This document shows positions 25,373 through 34,949 of a stretch of 64,000 nt of DNA, piece by piece. Made by a program: the position numbers and the translations under genes. The notes under the pieces were generated by a model. That model was not told the origin of the DNA and ran no database searches. It was given only the letters and a program-made list of their open reading frames with translations. The stretch lies in the NCBI GenBank assembly GCA_963819785.1, contig CAWFXW010000026.1, positions 744,001 through 808,000 on the forward strand, read 5' to 3'. This DNA comes from Palsa-504 sp963819785. GTDB taxonomy: Bacteria; Actinomycetota; Actinomycetes; Streptosporangiales; Streptosporangiaceae. Position 1 is the first letter of the stretch. The number at the start of each line of letters is the position of its first letter.

Positions 25373-26787
25373 GACAGCTCCGCCGCGGTGAACGAGTGGC
25401 GCGAGGGCTGGGTAGCAGACGGCTCGGCGGGCAGTTCGCCGCCGGCCGGGGCGAGCAGGCGGCGCGCGTCGCCCGCGGTGATGACCGATCCGGTAACGAG
25501 CACCCCGCCGCTGCCCGGGCCGGTCTCGGCGACGGCCTCATCGGCGAGCGCGACGGCGATCTCGATCGCGTCGTCGAGCCGATCGGCGGACCGGACCCGG
25601 TCCTCGCCGAAGATCTCGACGGCCAGCTCGGCGGTCTGTTCGGGGTCCAGGGAACGGTCCGAGGAATTGCGGGTCACCACGATGTCGGTGAGCAGCGGCT
25701 CGAGTTCGGCCAGGATGCCGGGCACGTCCTTGTCACCGCTGGCCGCGAACACGCCGGTCAGGCGGGCGAAGCTGAACGCCTCCTCGACCCCGGCCACGGT
25801 CGCGGCCATCCCGGCCGGGTTGTGCGCGGCGTCGATGATGATGGTGGGGCTGCGCCTGACGATCTCCAGCCGCCCGGGCGAGCTGGCCTTCGCGAACGAC
25901 TCGCGGATAAGGTCCGCGTCGAGCGCCGCCCCCTCGTCCGAGACCCCGGCGAACGCCTCGACCGCGGCCAGCGCGCAGGCCGCGTTGCCCGCCTGGTGCA
26001 GGCCGAACAGCGGCAGGTACAGATCGTCGTAGGTGCCGCGCAGACCGCGCAGCGCCAGCTGCTGGCCGCCGATCGCCTGCTCGCGGCTCAGCACGCCGAA
26101 CTCGACGCCTTCCCGAGCAACCGTCGCGCCCACCTCGACCGCGTACCGCAGCAGCACCTCGGCCGCGCCGAGCGGCTGCTGCGCGAGCACCGCGACCGCG
26201 CCGGGCTTGATGATCCCGGCCTTCTCCGCCGCGATCTCCTCGACCGTGCTGCCGAGCAGCCGGGTGTGGTCGAGGGATATCGGGGTGATAACCGCGACCA
26301 CGCCGTCCGCGACGTTCGTGCAGTCGAGCCGGCCGCCCACGCCGACCTCGAGAATCATCACGTCGACCGGCGTGTCGGCAAACACCGCGAAGGCCATCCC
26401 GGTCAGGACCTCGAAGAAGGACATCGCCACCGGATGCCGTTCGTCGACCAGGTTGACGTACGGGATGACCTCCTCGTAGGCGGCCACGAACCGCTCCGGG
26501 CTGATCGGCGCGCCGTCGACGACAATCCGCTCCCTGATCGAGACCAGGTGCGGGCTGGTGAACCGGCCGGTGCGCAGCCCGCGGCCGCGCAGCAGCGCGT
26601 CGGTCATCCGGGCGGTCGACGTCTTGCCGTTGGTCCCGGTGATGTGGACCACCGGGGCCGCCCGCTGCGGATCGCCCAGCAGGCTGACGAGATCATTCAT
26701 CCGATCCAGCGCGAGGTCCACGGAATGTTCGGGACGGCGGGAGATGATCTCCTGCTCGACCTCACGCATCCGGGTCTGGGTGTCCAT
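25369..26787 (-). CDS. folC: Bifunctional dihydrofolate synthase / folylpolyglutamate synthase
   Basis: 472 residues. FolC adds glutamate to dihydropteroate and then to folates. The Mur-ligase P-loop is HITGTNGKTSTARM (about residue 47), followed by FTSPHLVSIRERIVVDG, EVLTGMAFAVF, EVGVGGRLDCTNV and ITPISLDHTRLLG, and in the C-terminal domain DAAHNPAGMAA. These match the FolC branch well. The start lies 4 bp from the valS stop (26792), so valS-folC-DUF4233 form an operon. Normal length. Confidence 0.95.
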   Translation of the reverse strand: MDTQTRMREVEQEIISRRPEHSVDLALDRMNDLVSLLGDPQRAAPVVHITGTNGKTSTARMTDALLRGRGLRTGRFTSPHLVSIRERIVVDGAPISPERFVAAYEEVIPYVNLVDERHPVAMSFFEVLTGMAFAVFADTPVDVMILEVGVGGRLDCTNVADGVVAVITPISLDHTRLLGSTVEEIAAEKAGIIKPGAVAVLAQQPLGAAEVLLRYAVEVGATVAREGVEFGVLSREQAIGGQQLALRGLRGTYDDLYLPLFGLHQAGNAACALAAVEAFAGVSDEGAALDADLIRESFAKASSPGRLEIVRRSPTIIIDAAHNPAGMAATVAGVEEAFSFARLTGVFAASGDKDVPGILAELEPLLTDIVVTRNSSDRSLDPEQTAELAVEIFGEDRVRSADRLDDAIEIAVALADEAVAETGPGSGGVLVTGSVITAGDARRLLAPAGGELPAEPSATQPSRHSFTAAELS

Positions 26788-26791
26788 CGTC

Positions 26792-29456
26792 TTAGCTTAC
26801 GAGCGCGGCGAGGCGGTCCTCGAGGCGGGCGATGTCGGCCTGGGCGGCCGTCAGGCGCTGGCGGGTCTTGTCCACCACCGCGGCGGGCGCCTTGGCCGTG
26901 AAGTCGGCGTTGGCCAGCTTCCGTTCGGCCTGCTCGGCCTCGCCGCGGGCCGCGGCCAGGTCCTTTTCCAGCCGACGGCGCTCGGCGGCCACGTCCACGG
27001 CGCCAGCCACGTCGAGCTCGACCGTGATGCCCTCGGCGGCCAGCGACGCCGAGGGCGCAAAGCCCTCGCCGGGCGGGTTGAGCCGCAGCAGGGACCGGAT
27101 CGCCTCCTCGTGCCCGGCCAGCGAGGTGGCCTCGATGCCCACCAGCCGGGCCGCCACCCGCTGCCCGGGCCGCAGGCCCTGGTCCGAACGGAACCGCCGG
27201 ACCTCGGTCACCAGAGCCATCATCGAGGAGATCTCCGCTTCGGCGGCCGGATCGGCGAAGGCGAACGCGGGCCATGGGGTCACCATGACCGAATCCTCGC
27301 CGGTCAGCGCCGTCCAGAGTTCGTCGGTCACGAACGGCATCACCGGATGCAGCAGACGGAGCAGTTGGTCGAGCACGAACCCGAGCACCTGCCGGGTCGT
27401 CTCGGCCGCAGTGTTTGCCTGGGGGGACGACCCCCCCTGTCCCCCCCGCGCGGGCGGACTATCGCCGGCCAGCGGGACCTTGGCCAGTTCCAGGTACCAG
27501 TCGCAGAACCTCGTCCCAGGCGAAGTGATACAGGACGTCGCAGATCTTGCCGAACTCGAACCGCTCGAACAGGTCGTCCACCTCGGCGATTACGGCGGAA
27601 AGACGGGAGAGGATCCAGCGGTCCTGGGGGGCGGTGGGGGTCAGGGAGGCGGTGGGGAGGTGGGCGCCGTTGAGGAGGGCGAACCGGACGGCATTCCACA
27701 GCTTGTTGCAGAAGTTCCGTGAGCCGGCCGCCCACTCCTCGCTGATGGCGATGTCGCTGCCCGGGTTGGCGCCGCGGGCCAGGGTGAACCGGGTGGCGTC
27801 GGCGCCGAACCGGTCCATCCAGTCCAGCGGGTCGACGGTGTTCCCCCGCGACTTGGACATCTTCTTGCCGAACTGGTCGCGGACCAGGCCGTGCAGGACG
27901 ACGACCCGGAACGGCACCGCGTCATCAGGGGCCTTATCCCGCATCGCGTACAGGCCGAACATCATCATCCGCGCGACCCAGAAGAACAAGATGTCGTAGC
28001 CGGTCACGAGCACCCTGGTCGGGTAGAAGGCGCGCAGGTCCGGCGTGTCGTCCGGCCAGCCGAGCGTGGAGAACGGCCACAGTGCCGAGGAGAACCAGGT
28101 GTCGAGCACGTCCGGGTCCTGCTCCCACCCCGGCGGTGCTTGCTCGTCCGGGCCAACGCAAAGCGCCTGGCCGTTCGGTCCATAAAAGACTGGAATACGG
28201 TGGCCCCACCAGAGCTGACGGGAGATGCACCAGTCGTGCATGTCGTCGACCCAGCCGAAGTACCTGGCGTTCATCTCCTGCGGTGAGAGCCGGACGCGGC
28301 CGTCGCGCACCGCGTCGCCGGCCGCCTTGGCCAGCGGGGCGACGCGGACGAACCACTGCAGGGACTGGCGCGGCTCGACCGTGGTGCCGCAGCGGCTGCA
28401 GTGGCCGACGGCGTGCACGTACGGGCGGACCTCGGCCACGATCCGGCCCTGCTCGCGCAGCGCGCGGACGACGGCCGGCCGGGCCTCGAACCGGTCCAGG
28501 CCCTGGAACGGGCCGTGCGCAGTGATCACGCCGTGCTCGTCCATGATGGTCAGGCCGGGCAGGTCGTGCCGGCGGCCGATCTCGAAGTCGTTCGGGTCGT
28601 GGGCCGGGGTGACCTTGACCGCGCCGGTGCCGAACGCCGGGTCGACGTGATCGTCGGCGATGACCGGGATGCGGCGGCCGGTGAGCGGCAGCTCGACGGT
28701 CTTGCCCACCAGGCGGGCGTAGCGGGGATCGTCCGGGTGCACCGCGACGGCGGTGTCGCCGAGCATCGTCTCCGGGCGGGTGGTGGCGACCACGATCGAG
28801 TCGTTCACCTGGTCTTCGCCAACACTGCCGTAGCGGATCGAGGTGAGCTCGCCCTCGTCGTCGCTGTGGTCGACCTCGATGTCGGACAGCGCGGTCAAAC
28901 AGCGCGGGCACCAGTTGATGATGCGCTCGGCCCGGTAGATCAGCCCGTCCTCGTACAGCTGCTTGAAGATGGTCTGCACGGCGCGGGACAGGCCCGCGTC
29001 CATGGTGAACCGCTCCCGTGACCAGTCCACGCTGTCGCCCAGGCGGCGCATCTGGCCGAGGATCTTGCCGCCGGACTCGGCCTTCCACTGCCAGACCCGC
29101 TCGATGAACGCCTCGCGGCCCAGGTCGTGGCGGGACAGGCCGTCCTTGGCCAGCTCGCGCTCCACCACGTTCTGGGTGGCGATGCCGGCGTGGTCCATGC
29201 CCGGCAGCCACAGCGTGTTGTAGCCCTGCATGCGACGGCGCCTGATCAGGGCGTCCATCAAGGTGTGGTCGAGGGCGTGGCCGATGTGCAGGGAGCCGGT
29301 GACGTTCGGCGGGGGAATGACGATGCAGTACGCGGGCGCGGTGGAATCCGCGTCCGCGGCGAAGTAACCTGCCTTCTCCCATCGTTCGTAGCGCGGGCCC
29401 TCCACCTCGGCGGGCGCGTACTGGGAGGGCAGCTCGATCGGATCGGGTCTGCTCAC
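26792..29456 (-). CDS. valS: Valyl-tRNA synthetase, frame broken by a one-base insertion
   Basis: About 888 residues after repair. It starts at GTG 29456 (SRPDPIELPSQYAPAEVEGPRYERWEKAGYF). The class I signatures are HIGH as GSLHIGHALDHTL and KMSKS as KKMSKSRGNTVDPLDWMD; the editing domain contains VATTRPETMLGDTAVAVHPDD and FGTGAVKVTPAHDPND. The frame fails after HFAWDE: removing one C at 27509/27510 restores F-C-D-W-Y-L-E-L-A-K-V-P-L, joining the anticodon-binding part from LGFVLDQLLRLLHPVMPFVTDELW to the C-terminal coiled coil (RRRLEKDLAAARGEAEQAERKL). A 15-residue Gly/Ser/Pro insert encoded by long G/C runs (27421-27470) follows the break. As an essential enzyme this is probably intact in the cell. 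Confidence 0.92.
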
Positions 29457-29512
29457 GACAGGTGAGTCTACGGCCCTGCGACGTGCTGTGCGGCCGGGCC
29501 GGCCGAGCCGGA

Positions 29513-31708
29513 TCAGCCGACCGGCACCTCGACCGCGTCCCTGATCGTCAGGGCGATGTTGGCGGCACCCAGTTGCTTCACCGGGGTGGTGCCCTTGATG
29601 AACTCCACGATGCCGAACGTGGACGGGGTGACCCAGACGCACGCGCTGGCGTCAGAGCCGCTCGAGCGGTTGTAGCCGCACATCATCTGCCCGCCGTGCG
29701 GTCCGGCGTTGACCATGCGGGTCGAGACGAGCTGGGTCTGCTCGTACTGGATGACCGCGGCAGGGTTGAACGTGCCCTCGAAGCCCACCACCACCGCGGC
29801 CTTGTAAGCGCTGGAGGTGAAGGAGGTGACCGACCCGAGGTTGTAAACGGCAACGACCTCCTTGCCCGGCTTGCCCGCGCCCTTGGCCTTGAGCTGGGCC
29901 GCGATAGGCGCCGCCTGGCCTTCGGCCAGCGTGGCGAAGGACCGGGTAGCGGCGGCGTTCAGCGCCAGCGGGCCGGCCTTGGACGCGGCCTTCAGGGTGT
30001 ACTTCTGCGCCGGGCCGGCGCCGGCGGCCGGGGCGCTGGTGCCGGGGGTCGAGCCGCCCGAGGCCGCGCTGTTCGTGCCGGTCTTGGTCAGGTGTACGAC
30101 GAGCAGGACGATCACGACCACGCCGACCACGGAGGACAGCAGGTACAGGACCATGCGGATCCCGCCCAGGCGCTGCGGCGCCCCTCGCTGGGCCGTCCGA
30201 GACCCGCGGGGCGGCGAGCCGGGCGGGGCCGAGGGGTTGAGGTCTTCGTTGCCGTACGGTTGCTCGTACCCGGGCTGGGCGTACGAGTCCGGCGTGTAGC
30301 CGCCGGTCCCGTGGACGTCCTGACGGTAGCTCTCCTGGCTGTAGCCGCCCTGGCCGTTATATCCGGGCTGACTGTTGTACCCGGCTTGGTTACCGTATCC
30401 GGGCTGTCCGTTGTATCCGGGCTGACTGTTGTACCCGGCCTGGCCGTTGTAGCCCGGCTGGCTGCTGTACCCGGCCTGGCCGTAACCGGCCTGCCCGTAA
30501 CCGTCCTGCGGGTGGGCCTGGGTGCCGTTCTGAGCGTACTGATCCTGGGTGTACTGGCCCTGGGTGTACTGGCCCTGGGTGTACTGATCCTGGGTGTACT
30601 GATCCTGGGTGTAGGAGCCCTGGCCGTAGCTGTCCTGCTGGTGGCCGGCGCCGTTGGGGCTGACCGGCTGACCGAGGGCGTTCAGGCCATAACCGGCCTG
30701 GAACCCCTGGGTCCCCTGGTCCGAGTGCTGCTGATCTGACTCACCGAGGGCCTGAGACCGGCCGGTGCCGTAGCTGGACCGGTCGGAGTCCTGCTGCCCG
30801 TGGCCGTCGCGCCCGTAGCCAGCCTGGTCGTAATCCCGCTGCTCATAGCCGCGCTGATCGAAGCCTTGCTGGTCATAGCCTTGCTGGCCGTAGCCCTGCT
30901 GACCGTAGCCCTGCTGGCCGTAACCTTGCTGGTCATAGCCCTGCTGGCCGTAACCTTGCTGGTCATAGCCCTGCTGGCCGTAGCCTTGCTGGTCATAGCC
31001 CTGCTGGCCGTAATCTTGCTGGCCGCTATCGCGCTGGCTGTAGCTGCCCGACCCGTAACCCTGGTCTGACGTCTGCTGGCTGCCCCAGCCCGCCTGGTCG
31101 TCGACGCCCTCCCAGGCCGTCCGGCTGCCGTCGGCCGAGTCGTAGGCAGCGTGGGATCCGCTGGGCGCCTGGTCATAACCGGGCGATGCCTGCGGGCCGG
31201 AGCTCACGGGGTTTTGCGGTCCGGAGCTGATGGCACGCCGGGGCACCGGGAGGCAGGCCTGTGGAGCTGGGGTGGCCTGCGGTCCGCTGCCAAGCTGGTT
31301 GCGCGGGTCGGTCCGGTAGATCGTCTCATCAGCGGCGCCCTGACCGTAGCGCATGACCGGCGCGGGAGCGGTTCCCTGCTCGTAGCCGGGCTGCTGTCCG
31401 TAGCCGGGCTGCTGTCCGTAGCCGGAGTCCTGACCATGACCGGACTGCTGACCGTAGCCGACGTCCTGGCCGAAGGAGGATCCCGGTCCGTAGCTTGACC
31501 GCTGGTCGTAGCCGGCCCCCTGGTCGTAGCCCGAGGACTGCTCGTAGTTCTGCGCCTGGTCATAGCCGGGCAGGCCTCTTCGCCCGGTACGGATGGTGCG
31601 GTGGCCGCCGGTCGCCTGGCTCTGCTGATAGCCCTGATCATCCGATCCGGAGCCTTCGGGTTCGGAACCGGAGTTCCAGCTCCCCGTCGGGGAGTCCCAA
31701 CCACTCAT
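29513..31708 (-). CDS. Single-pass membrane protein with a ~490-residue Q/G/Y-rich prion-like domain
   Basis: 731 residues, no recognised family. Residues 1 to ~495 consist almost entirely of Gly, Gln, Tyr, Ser, Asp and Asn, with imperfect tandem units such as GYGQQGYDQQ, GYGQQP, GQYTQDQYTQ and NSQPGYNGQ. Hydrophobic Leu/Ile/Val are nearly absent and Tyr recurs every 5-10 residues, as in eukaryotic FUS-type phase-separating domains. A basic stretch (PPRGSRTAQRGAPQRLGG) and one membrane segment (IRMVLYLLSSVVGVVVIVLLVVHL, about 514-537) follow, then a Ser/Gly/Ala linker and a ~140-residue extracellular domain containing two Cys (MMCGY, SACVW). It looks like a type II protein with a cytosolic disordered domain. 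It is upstream of valS on the same strand, separated by 56 bp. Whether it matters for cell division or secretion is unknown. Confidence 0.8.
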   Translation of the reverse strand: MSGWDSPTGSWNSGSEPEGSGSDDQGYQQSQATGGHRTIRTGRRGLPGYDQAQNYEQSSGYDQGAGYDQRSSYGPGSSFGQDVGYGQQSGHGQDSGYGQQPGYGQQPGYEQGTAPAPVMRYGQGAADETIYRTDPRNQLGSGPQATPAPQACLPVPRRAISSGPQNPVSSGPQASPGYDQAPSGSHAAYDSADGSRTAWEGVDDQAGWGSQQTSDQGYGSGSYSQRDSGQQDYGQQGYDQQGYGQQGYDQQGYGQQGYDQQGYGQQGYGQQGYGQQGYDQQGFDQRGYEQRDYDQAGYGRDGHGQQDSDRSSYGTGRSQALGESDQQHSDQGTQGFQAGYGLNALGQPVSPNGAGHQQDSYGQGSYTQDQYTQDQYTQGQYTQGQYTQDQYAQNGTQAHPQDGYGQAGYGQAGYSSQPGYNGQAGYNSQPGYNGQPGYGNQAGYNSQPGYNGQGGYSQESYRQDVHGTGGYTPDSYAQPGYEQPYGNEDLNPSAPPGSPPRGSRTAQRGAPQRLGGIRMVLYLLSSVVGVVVIVLLVVHLTKTGTNSAASGGSTPGTSAPAAGAGPAQKYTLKAASKAGPLALNAAATRSFATLAEGQAAPIAAQLKAKGAGKPGKEVVAVYNLGSVTSFTSSAYKAAVVVGFEGTFNPAAVIQYEQTQLVSTRMVNAGPHGGQMMCGYNRSSGSDASACVWVTPSTFGIVEFIKGTTPVKQLGAANIALTIRDAVEVPVG
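30870..31020 (-). repeat. In-frame 15/30-bp tandem repeat encoding GYGQQGYDQQ
   Basis: A run of near-identical 15-bp units (TTGCTGGTCATAGCC and CTGCTGGCCGTAGCC type on the plus strand) alternates to give 30-bp higher-order repeats. Each unit encodes Q-Q-G-Y-G or Q-Q-G-Y-D. All unit lengths are multiples of three. A second set at 30535-30620 (YTQDQ/YTQGQ) and a third at 30350-30480 (GYNSQP/GYNGQ) lie further along the same gene. Copy number is probably variable between strains. Confidence 0.85.
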
Positions 31709-31950
31709 CTGTACTCAATTCCCCGTCGCTTGGAAGACGGCTGCCGGTAAGCGTCCGAGATCCTGGCGTGGCGGGACCGCGCCAGACCAACGCAATAATT
31801 TGGAGGCTACACAGGAATCGCGCTGATCATGGGCAATACCCCCAAAGTCGACACGCGGTGGAAAATGTCGGTTCGGGGTATATGCGCAGGATAACCCGCT
31901 CCTGCCGGATTGAGGCCGGGCCGGGCCGCGCACCGCCGCTGGCCGGGGAC
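31709..31950. promoter_or_regulatory. Gene-free spacer between the prion-like gene and clpX
   Basis: A 242-bp gap. It must hold the promoter of the prion-like gene (minus strand, start 31708) and the downstream end of clpX. AT-richer stretches occur at about 31790-31890 (for example GGGGTATATGCGCAGGATAAC). No rho-independent terminator with a T-run and no small gene are visible. Confidence 0.35.
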
Positions 31951-33225
<1,275 letters not shown>

Positions 33226-33403
33226 CCAGATACTCCTTTACATGGGGCCGCCGCGACGGCCGGCTGTTCAGGGCCGACCGCCTCCGGCGGGCATGTCCCG
33301 CGAGGCCGTCATGTGTTGCATATCGACGGTACCGCCTCCTGGGTTCGATGGACACCATCAAACCCTCTTGGCGGCCCGAGAGGAAGAACTTGATTTCTCC
33401 CGG

Positions 33404-34069
33404 TTAGGACGACACTACCTCGACCGCGCGCTCACTGCCCCGTTTGATCATGGTCAGGACCTCATCGAGGATGCCGTAATCCTTGGCATCCTCGGCGGTG
33501 AGGAACTTGTCGCGCTCGATGTCACGGCGGACGATCTCCTCGTCCTTGCCGGTGTGCCGGGCCAGGATGACCTCCATCGCCGACCGCATGCGCAGGATCT
33601 CGCGAGCCTGGATCTCCATGTCGGTCGACTGGCCGTAGCCGCCCTCGGTGGCTGGCTGATGGATGAGGATCCGGGAGTTGGGCAGCGCCATCCGCTTGCC
33701 TTTGGTCCCGGCCGCCAGGATCACCGCAGCCGCCGAGGCGGCCTGGCCGATGCAGCACGTGGTGATGTCCGGCTGGATGAACTGCATCGTGTCGTAGATC
33801 GCCATCATCGAGGTCATCGACCCGCCCGGCGAGTTGATGTACATGGTGATGTCGCGATCGGGGTCGATGGCCTCGAGCGTCAGCAGCTGGGCCATGACGT
33901 CGTTGGCGGAGGCGTCGTCGATCTGGACGCCGAGGAAGATGATCCGCTCCTCGAAGAGCTTGTTGTACGGGTTCATCTCCTTGATCCCGTACGAGGTGCG
34001 CTCGACGAAGGACGGCAGTACGTACCGGGACTGCGGGGTCGCCACGTTCGGCTCCTTTAGCTGGGTCAT
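33404..34069 (-). CDS. clpP2: ATP-dependent Clp protease proteolytic subunit ClpP2
   Basis: 221 residues. The catalytic Ser is in GQAASAAAVIL and His in ILIHQPATEGGYGQ, with the Asp in DKFLTAEDAKDYG. The N-terminal handle region YVLPSFVERTSYGIKEMNPYNKLFEERIIFLG is typical of actinobacterial ClpP2. ClpP1 and ClpP2 form the mixed tetradecamer in this phylum. The start overlaps the end of clpP1 by 4 bp. Confidence 0.96.
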   Translation of the reverse strand: MTQLKEPNVATPQSRYVLPSFVERTSYGIKEMNPYNKLFEERIIFLGVQIDDASANDVMAQLLTLEAIDPDRDITMYINSPGGSMTSMMAIYDTMQFIQPDITTCCIGQAASAAAVILAAGTKGKRMALPNSRILIHQPATEGGYGQSTDMEIQAREILRMRSAMEVILARHTGKDEEIVRRDIERDKFLTAEDAKDYGILDEVLTMIKRGSERAVEVVSS

Positions 34070-34701
34070 GACAGAACGCCTGCGGTGGGGACCTCGACGG
34101 CGCTGCGGATCACCTGGTCGACGAAGCCGTAGTCCCTGGCTTCCTCGGCGGTGAACCAGCGGTCACGATCGGCGTCCTTCTCAATCTGCTCGATCGGCTG
34201 ACCGGTGTGATAGGCGGTGCGCTCGAACAGGGTGCGCTTGATGTAGAGCATCTGTTCGGCCTGGATCCGGATGTCGGACGCGGTGCCGCCGATGCCGCCG
34301 GACGGCTGGTGCATGAGGATCTGCGCGTGCGGCAGCGCGTAACGCTTCCCCGGCGCGCCGGCGGTCAGCAGGAACTGGCCCATCGACGCGGCCATGCCCA
34401 TGGCGTAGGTGGCCACGTCGTTCGGCACGTACTGCATGACGTCGTAGATGGCCATCCCGGCGTAGACCGAGCCGCCCGGGGAGTTGATGTAGATGCTGAT
34501 GTCGCGCCTGGCGTCCTCGGAGGAGAGCAGCACGATCTCGCCGCAGATGCGGTTGGCGATGTCGTCGTCGACCTGCTGCCCGAGGAAGATGATGCGGTGC
34601 CGCAGCAGTCGCTGGAACAACGGGTCTCCGAACGGCTGAGCCGGCGGTTCCGACGCGGCCACGATCGACGGCGTCGTGGGGGTCCACAGGGGCTGAGTCA
34701 C
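34066..34701 (-). CDS. clpP1: ATP-dependent Clp protease proteolytic subunit ClpP1
   Basis: 211 residues, with a catalytic Ser in GMAASMGQFLLTAG, His in ILMHQPSGGIGG and Asp in RDRWFTAEEARDYG. It is the first gene of clpP1-clpP2, coupled by a 4-bp overlap (34066-34069). A ClgR-like box lies 93-109 bp upstream, matching the known activator of clp genes in Streptomyces and mycobacteria. The N-terminus MTQPLWTPTTPSIVAASEPP is a short variable leader before FGDPLFQRLLRHRIIFLGQQ. Confidence 0.96.
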   Translation of the reverse strand: MTQPLWTPTTPSIVAASEPPAQPFGDPLFQRLLRHRIIFLGQQVDDDIANRICGEIVLLSSEDARRDISIYINSPGGSVYAGMAIYDVMQYVPNDVATYAMGMAASMGQFLLTAGAPGKRYALPHAQILMHQPSGGIGGTASDIRIQAEQMLYIKRTLFERTAYHTGQPIEQIEKDADRDRWFTAEEARDYGFVDQVIRSAVEVPTAGVLS

Positions 34702-34793
34702 CCTTACTCACCTGCTCCGTGATATGTGATTTCTGGTGTCGTTGTCAGGACCATAACGCCGGCACGGAACCTGTTCGTCCCGCGCGGCGGGGT

Positions 34794-34810
34794 GTTCGCT
34801 ACCGGCGCAC
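34794..34810. promoter_or_regulatory. Probable ClgR binding box upstream of clpP1
   Basis: GTTCGC-TACCG-GCGCAC matches the inverted CGC-N5-GCG core of ClgR operators. It lies about 95 bp before the clpP1 start, where ClgR activates clpP1P2 in related genera. This is a pattern match only; no clgR gene is in the window. Confidence 0.6.
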
Positions 34811-34814
34811 GGGA

Positions 34815-34868
34815 CGCGCGCGACCTGAGCGCGGCACGCGCGCGACCTGAGCGCGGCACGCGCGCGAG
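34815..34868. repeat. 22-bp tandem repeat upstream of clpP1
   Basis: The unit CGCGCGACCTGAGCGCGGCA plus CG occurs twice in full and a third time in part (CGCGCGAG). It lies in the clpP1-tig spacer between the ClgR-like box and an AT-rich palindrome. The function is not evident; it may be simple duplication of promoter DNA. Confidence 0.6.
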
Positions 34869-34883
34869 CATGATCGCGAAGAC

Positions 34884-34907
34884 TTTAATACTCCACAGAG
34901 TAGTAAA
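34884..34907. promoter_or_regulatory. AT-rich 24-bp palindrome in the clpP1-tig spacer
   Basis: TTTAATACTC and GAGTAGTAAA are inverted arms of 10 bp with one mismatch around CACA. It is conspicuous because the surroundings are over 70% GC. It could be an operator for the clpP1P2 promoter or a second hairpin after tig. Confidence 0.45.
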
Positions 34908-34926
34908 CCCTTCACGATCATGAACA

Positions 34927-34943
34927 CGCCGCTTCGGGCGGCG
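34927..34943 (-). terminator. Hairpin just after tig
   Basis: CGCCGC-TTCGG-GCGGCG (plus strand) gives a perfect 6-bp GC stem only 6 bases after the tig stop. There is no T-run, as is common for actinobacterial intrinsic terminators. Confidence 0.55.
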
Positions 34944-34949
34944 AGAGGG

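Noticed and set aside
30350..31060. Tandem repeats as a possible CRISPR or satellite
   Set aside because: All units are multiples of 3 bp and encode in-frame Q/G/Y repeats of one protein, so they are coding repeats.
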